From CAVPWP01 sp050789285 (GTDB lineage: Bacteria > Pseudomonadota > Alphaproteobacteria > Rhodobacterales > Rhodobacteraceae): 64,000 nt of DNA. Under the pieces are notes generated by a model. It was not told the DNA's origin and did not search any database. It saw nothing but the letters and a program-made list of their open reading frames with translations. This document shows, in pieces, positions 24,902-33,296 of this stretch. Made by a program: the position numbers and the translations under genes. How positions within the stretch are numbered: position 1 is the first letter of the stretch; each line of letters begins with the position of its first letter. Location: assembly GCF_050789285.1 (NCBI RefSeq), contig NZ_JBOUVX010000002.1, forward strand, positions 1,054,001 to 1,118,000, in the 5' to 3' direction.

Positions 24902-25908
24902 CCGCCGCGATCAAGACCGCCCTGCCCGCCACGATGACGGCCGTCGAGATCGCCGAGGCCGGCGGCCCCGAGGTCTTGCGTCCCTCGACCCGCCCCGTGC
25001 CCGCGCCGGGCCATGGCCAGGTCCTGATTCGCGTGGCTTTCGCCGGGGTGAACCGCCCCGACGCGCTGCAGCGCGCCGGCTCTTACGCACCGCCGCCCGG
25101 TGCGTCGGACCTGCCCGGGCTCGAGGTGTCCGGCGAAATCGCCGCGCTTGGACCGGGCGTGACGGGCTGGCGCGTGGGCGATCCGGTTTGCGCCCTGACC
25201 CCCGGCGGGGGCTATGCGGGCTATGTCGTGACGCCGGCCGCGCATTGCCTGCCCGTGCCCGCGGGGATGGGCCTGAAGGAGGCCGCCTGCCTGCCCGAAA
25301 CCTTCTTCACCGTCTGGTCGAACGTCTTCATGCGCGGCGGGCTGGAAGCGGGCGAGGTATTTCTTGTCCACGGCGGGTCCTCGGGGATCGGGACGACGGC
25401 CATCCAGCTGGCCCGGCACTTCGGCGCCCGCGTCTTCACGACCGCCGGGTCGGAGGCGAAATGCGCGGCCTGCCTGGCGCTTGGTGCCGAGCGCGCGATC
25501 GACTATCGCGCCGAAGATTTCGTCGAGGTGCTGCGCGCCGAAGCGGGGGGTGCGGACCTGATCCTCGACATGGTCGGCGGCGACTACCTGCCGCGCAACG
25601 TTCGTGCGCTCAAGGATGACGGTCGGCTGGTGCAGATCGCCTTCCTGCGAGGACCGAAGGTCGAACTCAACTTCGCGCAGGTCATGGTGCGGCGGCTCAC
25701 CCTTACCGGCTCGACTCTGCGCCCGCAGTCCGACCTGGCCAAGGCGCGCATTGCCGAAGCCTTGCTTGAGCATGTGTGGCCGGTCCTGGCCACCGGCCGG
25801 ATCGCCCCGGTGATGGACAGCACCTTTGCCCTGACCGAGGCCGCCGCCGCCCACGCCCGGATGGAAAGTTCGGCCCACATCGGCAAGATCGTCCTCGCCG
25901 TGGCCTGA
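24898..25908 (+). CDS. NAD(P)H-quinone oxidoreductase, zinc-independent MDR family
   Basis: A 336-residue medium-chain reductase of the quinone oxidoreductase/PIG3 type. It has an N-terminal GroES-like domain (about 12-130, FAGVNRPDALQRAGSY) and a Rossmann domain with HGGSSGIGTTAIQLA (about 156-170) for NADPH. The cysteine-rich structural zinc loop of alcohol dehydrogenases is absent. The ATG overlaps the COQ9 stop (ATGA), so the two are probably co-translated; a link to quinone metabolism is attractive but unproven. Confidence 0.9.
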   Translation: MTAAIKTALPATMTAVEIAEAGGPEVLRPSTRPVPAPGHGQVLIRVAFAGVNRPDALQRAGSYAPPPGASDLPGLEVSGEIAALGPGVTGWRVGDPVCALTPGGGYAGYVVTPAAHCLPVPAGMGLKEAACLPETFFTVWSNVFMRGGLEAGEVFLVHGGSSGIGTTAIQLARHFGARVFTTAGSEAKCAACLALGAERAIDYRAEDFVEVLRAEAGGADLILDMVGGDYLPRNVRALKDDGRLVQIAFLRGPKVELNFAQVMVRRLTLTGSTLRPQSDLAKARIAEALLEHVWPVLATGRIAPVMDSTFALTEAAAAHARMESSAHIGKIVLAVA

Positions 25909-25931
25909 GCGGAGGGGAAACAGTGTTTTCA

Positions 25932-25947
25932 TTAACCGAAGATTAAC
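25932..25947 (+). promoter_or_regulatory. CtrA-type box upstream of the VPLPA-CTERM gene
   Basis: TTAA, 7 bases, then TTAAC: the full consensus half-site pair of the alphaproteobacterial cell-cycle and surface regulator CtrA. It is 79 bases before the start of the VPLPA-CTERM gene and lies in an AT-rich patch otherwise unusual in this window. Confidence 0.5.
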
Positions 25948-26026
25948 AGACGCCGGAATTGCTGGTAATTGACAGGTCCGGGTCGGCGTGTGGCTGCGCC
26001 CGGATCCTGTGTTGCGAGGTCTGTTG

Positions 26027-26758
26027 ATGAGTGCCCTTCGTTCTGCCGCCCTGGTCGCCCTTGCGATCGGTGTCGCGGCCCCGGCATCGGCCGGAACCGT
26101 TCTTTTCACCGCTGACAAGTTCGATGGCGACGCAGGCACGTCCGATGTCTTCAACGGAAATGGAAACACGGCGGTCCGCATCACCGGCGGGCCGCGCACC
26201 GTCAGCGCGCTGGCCGGCGGCTTCGCGCTGAGCGACGGGATCGCCGAGTTCGTGGCCTGGTGCCTCGACATCGGGAACACGCTGTCGATCCCCGGATCGG
26301 GCACCCCGTATCACCAGACCGGCACGCCCTTCTCGAACACGACCGGGGCGCTTTCAGGCACCACCGTCGGGACGATCCGCGCCCTGTTCGAAACCAGCTA
26401 TGCCACCCTGGACCTTGCCAGCCCGTCGCAGTCCGCCGGGTTCCAGCTTGCCCTGTGGGAAATCCTTTACGAGACCGACGACGCGTTCGACCTTGGCGCG
26501 GGCAGCTTCAGGCAGACCCGGACCACCGGCGCCGCGCTTGCGGCCAACGCGCAGGCGAACGCGTTCCTCGGGGCGCTGGGCGGTCCGGTGACGCAGCGCT
26601 ACCGCCTGACCTTCTTCGAATCCGGAACCGACCAGCAGGGCAACCAGCTCAGCCAGAACCTGGTGGCCGTCTCCCCGGTTCCGTTGCCGGCCGCGGCCGG
26701 ATTCCTGATCGCCGGCCTTGGCGCCCTTGCCACCTTCAAGCGTCGCCGGAAGATCTGA
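26027..26758 (+). CDS. VPLPA-CTERM sorting domain-containing surface protein
   Basis: A 243-residue secreted protein. It has a signal peptide (about 1-22, ending ASAG), a body with no recognised catalytic motif but with SQSAGFQLALWEILYETDD, a pattern seen in PEP-CTERM-type proteins, and a C-terminal sorting signal: VPLPAA, a hydrophobic helix GFLIAGLGALATF and the basic end KRRRKI. Such signals are cut by exosortase-type enzymes and the proteins end up at the cell surface or in exopolysaccharide. The exosortase gene is not in the window. A strong terminator follows at 26798. Confidence 0.85.
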   Translation: MSALRSAALVALAIGVAAPASAGTVLFTADKFDGDAGTSDVFNGNGNTAVRITGGPRTVSALAGGFALSDGIAEFVAWCLDIGNTLSIPGSGTPYHQTGTPFSNTTGALSGTTVGTIRALFETSYATLDLASPSQSAGFQLALWEILYETDDAFDLGAGSFRQTRTTGAALAANAQANAFLGALGGPVTQRYRLTFFESGTDQQGNQLSQNLVAVSPVPLPAAAGFLIAGLGALATFKRRRKI

Positions 26759-26797
26759 GCCCGCTCACGTCACTACCTACAAGCGCGATGGCTCAGA

Positions 26798-26824
26798 GTG
26801 GCCCCCGGCCCCCCCGGGGGCCAC
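26798..26824. terminator. Strong shared hairpin terminator
   Basis: An 11-base perfect stem GTGGCCCCCGG / CCGGGGGCCAC with a 5-C loop between the convergent VPLPA-CTERM and RNase T2 genes; it can serve both strands, although neither side has a long T run. Confidence 0.6.
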
Positions 26825-26831
26825 ACCTGTT

Positions 26832-27512
26832 TCAGCGGACGGGCTCCATGATCGCGCGCCGGGCCGTGCAGTCGCGGCGCACGTCCGGGCCGCAATCCCT
26901 GGGCTGCAGATCGCGCGTCAGGCAGATGCGCACTTCGGCGATCATCTCGCCCGCGCAGGTGACTTCCATCCTGTCGTCGGTCAGGCCGGGGTTGGCTTCG
27001 GCGAAGGCGTCTTCGACGACCTGCGCGGGCAGGCGGATCGTCTCGCCGAAGCGGTGGAAGGCCGGCGGACGGGTCACGCTTTCATAGGCCGCACGCGCTG
27101 CAGCAAAGTAATCGGCCGCCGACATCCCGCTGCACCGCCCGTGCTTTTGCCACTGGTACCAGGCCAGTCCGGAGGTTCCCATGATGTCGGACATCGCGGC
27201 CGTCTCGCGCCGGGTGGGGTCGCGTTGATCGGTGCGGCAGAAGCTGGGCCAGCCCTCTTCGTACTGGGGCCAGAGTCCATGCAGGATCCAGCCATGGTCG
27301 TGGCGCGGGTCGCACTGGTCGGATCCGCGCGCGTCGCCCTCGCGGGCGCACCAGTTGGGCGACCATGACAGCGCCATCACGAAATAGTCGAACACGCCGG
27401 CCCGTTCGCCTTCGGCCTCGGCCGGGGCCGCAAGCGCTGCGCACACGGCAAGGGCGGCGAGGGCGCGGGCGGTCAGGGCGTGGGGGATGGCCCGGGCGGT
27501 GGATGCGCGCAT
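26832..27512 (-). CDS. Ribonuclease T2 family protein
   Basis: A 226-residue secreted endoribonuclease of the RNase T2 (RNase I) family, which cleaves RNA through 2',3'-cyclic phosphates. It has a signal peptide (about 1-34, ending APAEAE), CAS I as WILHGLWPQ with His78, and CAS II as WYQWQKHGRC with His124. Several cysteines suit periplasmic disulfides. The start is chosen by the signal peptide and a GGAGGAAAGAGG ribosome-binding site. The periplasmic cyclic nucleotide phosphodiesterase at 39063-41054 could process its products. Confidence 0.92.
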   Translation of the reverse strand: MRASTARAIPHALTARALAALAVCAALAAPAEAEGERAGVFDYFVMALSWSPNWCAREGDARGSDQCDPRHDHGWILHGLWPQYEEGWPSFCRTDQRDPTRRETAAMSDIMGTSGLAWYQWQKHGRCSGMSAADYFAAARAAYESVTRPPAFHRFGETIRLPAQVVEDAFAEANPGLTDDRMEVTCAGEMIAEVRICLTRDLQPRDCGPDVRRDCTARRAIMEPVR

Positions 27513-27634
27513 TTCCTCTTTCCTCCGTCCGTCATGGCGATTATATACCCCCGCAACTTCCCCGAAATCGAGGATGTGGTCCACCCGGACCGGCCGATTT
27601 CCCGGCACGGGAAAGATTTGTCAGGAGACGCCCG

Positions 27635-28390
27635 ATGAATAAACCGATCATGGCAAAGGCGACCGCCGTCTGGCTGGTCGACAACACCACGCTCAGCTTC
27701 AGGCAGATCGCCGAATTCTGCGGCCTGCACGAGCTTGAAGTGCAGGGCATCGCCGACGGCGACGTGGCGGCGGGCGTGCGCGGCTTCGACCCGGTCGCCA
27801 ACAACCAGCTTGACCAGATCGAGATCGAGCGCGGCGAAAAGGACCCCGTCTACAAGCTGAAGCTCAAGTACAACCCCGCCGCCGAAGGCGAGGAAAAGCG
27901 CCGTGGCCCGCGCTATACGCCGCTCTCGAAGCGGCAGGACCGGCCGGCGGCGATCCTTTGGCTGGTGAAGTTCCACCCCGAACTGACCGACGGTCAGATC
28001 GGCAAGCTGGTCGGCACGACGAAGCCCACCATCCAGTCTATCCGCGAGCGCACGCACTGGAACATCGGCAATATCCAGCCGATCGATCCGGTGGCCCTTG
28101 GCCTGTGCAAACAGACCGAGCTTGACGCGGCGGTCCAGAAGGCGGCCCGCAAGTCCGCCTCGGAAGGTGGCCTGATGAGCGATGACGAGCGCCGCAAGCT
28201 TGTCTCGACCGAGCAGAGCCTTGGCATGGAAGCCGAGCCCAAGATCCCGACTGCGATCGCGGGGCTTGAGACCTTCACCCTGGGGGGCACGTCGCAGGAC
28301 GACGATGAAGACGATGGCGCCGTGCCCGATGCGGAAAGCTTCTTCAATCTTCCCAACGACGATGACGAGGACGACGACGACGACCGTTGA
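27635..28390 (+). CDS. trcR: DUF1013 protein, TrcR-like cell-cycle transcriptional regulator
   Basis: A 251-residue protein conserved almost only in Alphaproteobacteria. It starts KATAVWLVDNTTLSFRQIAEFCGLHELEVQGIADG, a helix-turn-helix-like region, and has a second one around residues 105-150 (ILWLVKFHPELTDGQIGKLVGTTKPTI). The last 60 residues are strongly acidic with runs of Asp. In Caulobacter the homologue has been described as associating with RNA polymerase. A CAGGAGAC ribosome-binding site fixes the start. A terminator follows at 28417. Confidence 0.88.
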   Translation: MNKPIMAKATAVWLVDNTTLSFRQIAEFCGLHELEVQGIADGDVAAGVRGFDPVANNQLDQIEIERGEKDPVYKLKLKYNPAAEGEEKRRGPRYTPLSKRQDRPAAILWLVKFHPELTDGQIGKLVGTTKPTIQSIRERTHWNIGNIQPIDPVALGLCKQTELDAAVQKAARKSASEGGLMSDDERRKLVSTEQSLGMEAEPKIPTAIAGLETFTLGGTSQDDDEDDGAVPDAESFFNLPNDDDEDDDDDR

Positions 28391-28416
28391 GCGGCCGCGT
28401 CGTTTCGGAACGGAGA

Positions 28417-28440
28417 AGGGCGCCGGTGACGGCGCCCTTT
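28417..28440 (+). terminator. Rho-independent terminator after trcR
   Basis: AGGGCGCC / GGCGCCCT 8-base stem with a GGTGAC loop followed by TT, 27 bases after the trcR stop. The convergent sulfatase gene ends 25 bases further on, so it may serve both. Confidence 0.7.
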
Positions 28441-28464
28441 GTCGTTCGGGGCCTTGCCCGGCGG

Positions 28465-29898
28465 TCAGTCGTGGATGGCGTAGAAGCCGTCCTCGTTGGG
28501 GAAAACGGGCGCGCCCTCCTCGCGGCCGAGATAGGCGTTGAAGGTCTGTTCGAAGAACATCGACCGTGCCATTTCCGAGGCAAGCTGCTGCACTCGTGCC
28601 TCGAGTGCGACCGCGACCTCAGGGTTTTCGGCAGCGAGGTTCAAGGTCTCGCCCGGGTCGTTGGCAAGGTTGAAAAGCTCGACGCGGCTCGGAAGCGGCG
28701 CCTGGAGGTAAAGCTTCCAGTCGCCGTCCCGCACCGCGCCGCGGAACATCTCGACGTTGTAGACCAGTTCCGTCCGAGGCGACGGCGCGCCGGTCGCGAT
28801 CGTCTCCCAGACGTCCAGCCCGTCAAGCGGCTTGGTGCCCTCGGTGCTCGCCCCTGCAAGACCGGCGAGCGTCGGCAGCATGTCGACCACATGCATCATG
28901 CCGTCGACCGTGCCAGGCTGGATCACTCCGGGCCAGGTCGCAAGCGCCACGGCCCGGGTCCCGCCTTCGTAGAGATCGCCCTTGCCGCCCCGATAGGGGC
29001 CATTGCTGGCGGGCAGGTCGCCCGACAGGTCGATCTGGCCCGCAAAGGCCGCAGTTCGCACGCCCCCGTTGTCGCTGTGGAAGATGACGAGCGTGTCCTC
29101 GGCCATACCCTTCGCCTCGATCGCATCGAGGACAGCGCCGATCTGGTCGTCCATCTCCGAGATCATGGCGGCATAGGCGCGGCGGTTCGGATCGGCGATG
29201 TCGCCGTACTCGTCGAGTTCGTCCTGTGGCGCTTGGAACGGCGTGTGCGGGGCAGTGAAGGCGAGATACAGGAAGAACGGGTTCTCACTGTCGTGGCCTT
29301 CGATGAACCGCACGGCGTCTTCGCCGAGAAGGGTCGTGACGTAGCCCTCTTCCTCGAGGACTTCGTTGTCGCGATACCAGTCCGTCAGGCCGCTGATCTC
29401 GCGCGTGAAATAGTCGATCTCGCCGATCAGGGCGCCATACTGGTAGTCGAATCCCCGCTGGCGCGGCCAATAGGCCCGGTCGGCGTGCCCCAGGTGCCAC
29501 TTCCCGATGATTGCCGTTTCATAGCCGGCATCGCGCAGGATCTCGGGCAGAAGGCGTTCGTCCAGGGGAATGCCGTAGGTCTGCTCGGGCAGGATGACGA
29601 AGCTTTGCAGCCCATAGCGCAACGGATAGCGCCCGGTCATCAGCGCCGCGCGCGTCTGGGTGCACATCGGCTGGACGTGGAAATCGGCAAGGCGCGCTCC
29701 TTCCGCGGCCAGCGCGTCCAGCGACGGGGTCAGGATGTCCGAGCCGTGAAAGCCGACGTCGGCCCATCCAAGGTCGTCGGCCACGATGTAAAGGATATTG
29801 GGCCGTGGCGGGTCGGACTGCGCCGCGGCGGGCAAGCCGATTGCGGTGGCAAGAAGCACAAGCAGGAACGACCGGATCGAAGGTGCGACGATCATCAT
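28465..29898 (-). CDS. Exported arylsulfatase-type sulfatase
   Basis: A 477-residue sulfatase of the alkaline phosphatase superfamily. It has a signal peptide (about 1-26), the metal site NILYIVADDLGWADVG, the formylglycine signature CTQTRAALMTGR with Cys79 (CxTxR type, matured by a formylglycine-generating enzyme), and GKWHLGH. Residues HSDNGG near 245 complete the metal site. The substrate cannot be told from the sequence; marine Rhodobacteraceae use such enzymes on sulfated sugars or choline sulfate, and this one resembles arylsulfatase A/B rather than choline sulfatase. Starts at 29910 (TTG) and 29895 are alternatives. Confidence 0.9.
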   Translation of the reverse strand: MMIVAPSIRSFLLVLLATAIGLPAAAQSDPPRPNILYIVADDLGWADVGFHGSDILTPSLDALAAEGARLADFHVQPMCTQTRAALMTGRYPLRYGLQSFVILPEQTYGIPLDERLLPEILRDAGYETAIIGKWHLGHADRAYWPRQRGFDYQYGALIGEIDYFTREISGLTDWYRDNEVLEEEGYVTTLLGEDAVRFIEGHDSENPFFLYLAFTAPHTPFQAPQDELDEYGDIADPNRRAYAAMISEMDDQIGAVLDAIEAKGMAEDTLVIFHSDNGGVRTAAFAGQIDLSGDLPASNGPYRGGKGDLYEGGTRAVALATWPGVIQPGTVDGMMHVVDMLPTLAGLAGASTEGTKPLDGLDVWETIATGAPSPRTELVYNVEMFRGAVRDGDWKLYLQAPLPSRVELFNLANDPGETLNLAAENPEVAVALEARVQQLASEMARSMFFEQTFNAYLGREEGAPVFPNEDGFYAIHD

Positions 29899-30054
29899 GA
29901 CCTCGAACAAGCGGCGTCGCGATGTGCAACGCCTGCCGGCACTCTAGGCTGCGGAAAAGACCACGCGCCAGCGATTCCTCGCATGGGTTCGAAGGCGGCC
30001 TTTCGGGCGCGATGAGGCGGTTCCACACGCCGGACCCGGCCCGGCGGCGCGCCG

Positions 30055-30651
30055 TCAGAAGGCCTTGCGCGCCTTCATCGCCGCGCTGATCGTGCCGTCG
30101 TCGAGATAGTCCAGTTCGCCCCCGATCGGCACGCCCTGCGCAAGCGATGTCACGCTGACACCGCCACCCAGCTGGTCGGCGATGTAATGGGCGGTCGTCT
30201 GCCCGTCGATCGTGGCGTTCAGCGCAAGGATCACTTCCTCGACACCCTCCGAGCGCACACGGTCGAGAAGGCGCGGGATGCGAAGATCCTCGGGTCCGAC
30301 GCCATCAAGCGCTGAAAGCGTGCCTCCCAGGACATGATAGCGGCCCTTGAAGACCCCGGATCGTTCCATCGCCCAAAGATCGGCCACGTCCTCGACCACA
30401 CAGATCTTGCCGTTCGCGCGTCCGGAGTCGCGGCAGATGCCGCAGGTGTCCGACGTGCCGATGTTGCCGCAGCTCACGCATTCGCGGGCCGTCGCGGCGA
30501 CGGTTTGCATCGCCTCGGCCAGGGGCGCCATGACCTGCCCGCGCTTCTTGATCAGGTAAAGCACCGCGCGCCGGGCCGATCGGGGCCCAAGGCCCGGCAA
30601 CCGCGCCATCAGGTCGATCAGGCCTTCGATCTCGCGCGGGGCGTCGGACAC
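30055..30651 (-). CDS. recR: Recombination mediator RecR
   Basis: A 198-residue protein that acts with RecF and RecO in loading RecA on gapped DNA. It has a helix-hairpin-helix (LPGLGPRSARRAVLYL), a four-cysteine zinc finger (CVSCGNIGTSDTCGIC) and a Toprim domain (ICVVEDVADLWAMERS onward). It lies 7 bases after ybaB and closes the dnaX-ybaB-recR group, an arrangement conserved from Bacillus to Escherichia. Confidence 0.97.
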   Translation of the reverse strand: MSDAPREIEGLIDLMARLPGLGPRSARRAVLYLIKKRGQVMAPLAEAMQTVAATARECVSCGNIGTSDTCGICRDSGRANGKICVVEDVADLWAMERSGVFKGRYHVLGGTLSALDGVGPEDLRIPRLLDRVRSEGVEEVILALNATIDGQTTAHYIADQLGGGVSVTSLAQGVPIGGELDYLDDGTISAAMKARKAF

Positions 30652-30658
30652 ATCGGCC

Positions 30659-31003
30659 TCAGAACGGCAGCTTCATGTTGGTCGGCAGGCCCATGTCCTC
30701 GGTCAGCTTCTGCATCTCTGCCTGGCTGCGGTCCGAGGCCTTCATCTGCGCGTCCTTGATCGCGGCAAGGATCAGGTCCTCGACCACTTCCTTGTCGTCC
30801 GAATTGAAAATCGACGGGTCGATGTCGAGGCCGATAAGCTCGCCCTTCGCGGTCGAGGTCGCCTTGACCAGCCCCGCGCCGCTTTCGCCGGTGACGGTGA
30901 TGCGGTGCAGTTCCTCCTGCAGCTCGGCCATGCGGGTCTGCATTTCCTGCGCCTTCTTCATCATCCCGGCCATGTCGCCGAGGCCGCCCAATCCCTTGAA
31001 CAT
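30659..31003 (-). CDS. ybaB: YbaB/EbfC family nucleoid-associated protein
   Basis: A 114-residue dimeric DNA-binding protein. It begins MFKGLGGLGDMAGMMKKAQEMQTRMAELQEEL, the family coiled helix, and continues GEGLVK-like (as SGAGLVKATSTAKGELIGLDIDPS). The start at 31003 is preferred over an ATG 6 bases upstream because GGAG is then at proper distance. It sits between dnaX and recR, 95 bases after dnaX. Confidence 0.95.
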   Translation of the reverse strand: MFKGLGGLGDMAGMMKKAQEMQTRMAELQEELHRITVTGESGAGLVKATSTAKGELIGLDIDPSIFNSDDKEVVEDLILAAIKDAQMKASDRSQAEMQKLTEDMGLPTNMKLPF

Positions 31004-31098
31004 CGCCATCTCCGTTGGTGTCTGCCGTCTGCCCGAGATACGCACCTCGCCCCCCGGGTGCAAGGCGCACACGGACCGGGCGCGCAGGGCGCGGCCGG

Positions 31099-32871
31099 TC
31101 ATCCTTCCTCGAAGGGATCCCATTCCTCGTCCACCTCGGGCAGCGCGTCGCTTGCGGCTTCGCGTGCCGCCGCCTCGGCGGTGCGGATCGCCGTGATCTT
31201 CGCCTGGGGAAAGGCCGAAAGGACGGCCTGTGTCAGCGGATGCTGCATGGCCTCGGCCTTGAGGGCCTCCGTCTCGGCGGCGCGCGTCTCGGCGATCGAG
31301 GGGGCGCCGCCGGCCGAAACGACCGACACGCCCCAGCGCGCCCCGGTCCAAAGCTGAAGCCGGGCCCCCAGCCGCTGGGCAAGATCGGCCGCAGCCAGCG
31401 GAGAGGGTTCGAACTCGATCCGTCCGGGGGCATAGGCGACCAGCCGCACGCCCTGTTCGACCTCGACCAGAAGCTTCACGTCGCGGTTGGCGCGGATCAG
31501 CTCCAGCACCGAGTCAAAGCGCGGATAGCGGGCAAGGGCCGTGTCGGGCGCGCGCGCCGGCGCCGTGGCCGCACCCGAGGACAGGACCGGTCCCGTCGGC
31601 GCGAATCCGGCGCCGATCCCCGCCGGCGGGGCAGGGGATGCCTCCCGGCGGATGCCACCGCCGCCACCGCCGCCGCCGGACGGGCCGCCCGGCATGGGTG
31701 CGGGCGGCGCATCGCGCACTTTGCGCACCAGTTCCTCGGGCGTCGGCAAGTCGGCCACATGCGTCAGGCGGATCACCGCCATCTCGGCCGCCATCATCGT
31801 GTTCGGGGCCGACGCGACCTCGTCCAGCACCTTGAGAAGCATCTGCCACATCCGCGTCAGCACGCGCATCGGCAGCCGTTCGGCCAGCGCCGCGCCGCGC
31901 ACCCGTTCGTCGGGCGAGACGGTCGGATCCTCGGCGGCCTCAGGGGTGATCTTGACGATGCTGACCCAGTGGGTGATCTCGGCCAGATCGCGCAGGATCG
32001 ACAGCGGATCGCCCCCCGCGGCATACTGCGACGAAAGCTCTGCCAGGGCCCCGGCCGCATCGCCCTGAAGCACCTTTTCGAACAGGTCAAAGACCCGCGC
32101 CCGGTCGGCCAGGCCCAGCATCGCGCGCACCTGTTCGGCGGTCGTTTCGCCCGCGCCGTGCGAGATGGCCTGGTCGAGCAGGCTGACGGCATCGCGCACC
32201 GATCCTTCGGCGGCCCGGGTGATCAGCGCAAGCGCCTCGTCCTCGATCCCGGCGCCTTCCTTTCCAGCGATGCCCCGCAGATGCGCGATCATCACCTCGG
32301 GCTCGATCCGGCGCAGGTCGAACCGCTGGCAGCGCGACAGGACCGTAACCGGCACCTTGCGGATTTCGGTGGTGGCGAAGATGAACTTCACGTGCGCCGG
32401 CGGTTCCTCGAGCGTCTTCAGAAGCGCGTTGAACGCGTTCCTGGAGAGCATGTGAACCTCGTCGATGATGTAGATCTTGTAGCGCGCCGACGCCGCGCGA
32501 TAGGCCACGCTGTCGATGATTTCGCGGATGTCATCGACGCCGGTGCGGCTGGCGGCGTCCATCTCGAGCACGTCGAGGTGCCGGCCTTCGGCGATCGCCA
32601 CGCAATGTTCGCAGGTGCCGCAGGGTTCCGTGGTCGGCCCCCCCCGCCCGTCACGACCGACGCAGTTGATCCCCTTGGCGATGATCCGCGCGGTCGAGGT
32701 CTTTCCTGTTCCGCGGATGCCCGTCATGATGAAGGCCTGCGCGATGCGGTCGGCGGCGAAGGCGTTCTTCAGCGTGCGCACCACCGCGTCCTGGCCGATC
32801 AGGTCGGCGAAGGTCGCGGGGCGGTACTTGCGGGCAAGGACCTGGTAGGCGGTATCCTGGGGCTCGGCCAT
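31099..32871 (-). CDS. dnaX: DNA polymerase III subunit gamma/tau
   Basis: Clamp-loader ATPase of the replicative polymerase, 590 residues. It has YQVLARKYRPATFADLIGQ, Walker A GIRGTGKTSTA, a zinc site with CGTCEHC, DEVHMLS and the sensor/arginine-finger LSRCQRFDLRR. The C-terminal tau part starts about residue 370 and includes a Gly/Pro-rich linker with eight consecutive Gly near 415. There is no obvious slippery sequence for a gamma product, so a single tau form is likely. Start by GGAGAGAC before the ATG. Confidence 0.96.
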   Translation of the reverse strand: MAEPQDTAYQVLARKYRPATFADLIGQDAVVRTLKNAFAADRIAQAFIMTGIRGTGKTSTARIIAKGINCVGRDGRGGPTTEPCGTCEHCVAIAEGRHLDVLEMDAASRTGVDDIREIIDSVAYRAASARYKIYIIDEVHMLSRNAFNALLKTLEEPPAHVKFIFATTEIRKVPVTVLSRCQRFDLRRIEPEVMIAHLRGIAGKEGAGIEDEALALITRAAEGSVRDAVSLLDQAISHGAGETTAEQVRAMLGLADRARVFDLFEKVLQGDAAGALAELSSQYAAGGDPLSILRDLAEITHWVSIVKITPEAAEDPTVSPDERVRGAALAERLPMRVLTRMWQMLLKVLDEVASAPNTMMAAEMAVIRLTHVADLPTPEELVRKVRDAPPAPMPGGPSGGGGGGGGIRREASPAPPAGIGAGFAPTGPVLSSGAATAPARAPDTALARYPRFDSVLELIRANRDVKLLVEVEQGVRLVAYAPGRIEFEPSPLAAADLAQRLGARLQLWTGARWGVSVVSAGGAPSIAETRAAETEALKAEAMQHPLTQAVLSAFPQAKITAIRTAEAAAREAASDALPEVDEEWDPFEEG

Positions 32872-32976
32872 GTCTCTCCGGGGGAGTCGCTGCCCGGCGA
32901 CGTTAGGACGCGCGCCGCGCCGCGACAACCCGAAGACGGGCAGATCGGAGCCGACGAAAACAAGGGAGCCGACCGA

Positions 32977-33291
32977 ATGGAGAGCGACCTCAGACGACTG
33001 GTTCTGATGACCTGCCTTGCGCTTTGGGCACTCCTGTGGGGATGGTCCTTCGCCACTTTCGTCGGAACCGAGCCCGGGGGTGAGGTATCCGCGCTCGGGT
33101 CGGACCGCATGACGACCTTCCTCGGCTGGCAGATGGCCGCCGCCCTTCCCGCCTTCGCGGCTTGGGTGCTGGGCCGCGACTGGCCGCCGGACAGCGGCGT
33201 GCGGCGGCTGTCGCGCGTGCCGCTGCGCCTTGCCCTTGGCTTGGCCGCCATCATGGGCGGGCTTGTCCTCTGGGCGAAGCTGGCGGGCTAG
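32977..33291 (+). CDS. Small membrane protein, unknown function
   Basis: A 104-residue protein with three hydrophobic segments (about 8-29, 45-65 and 81-101). No family is recognised. A GGGAG ribosome-binding site lies upstream of the ATG. It is divergent from dnaX with 105 bases between and ends 5 bases before the rsgA stop on the other strand. Confidence 0.65.
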   Translation: MESDLRRLVLMTCLALWALLWGWSFATFVGTEPGGEVSALGSDRMTTFLGWQMAAALPAFAAWVLGRDWPPDSGVRRLSRVPLRLALGLAAIMGGLVLWAKLAG

Positions 33292-33296
33292 GAGGG

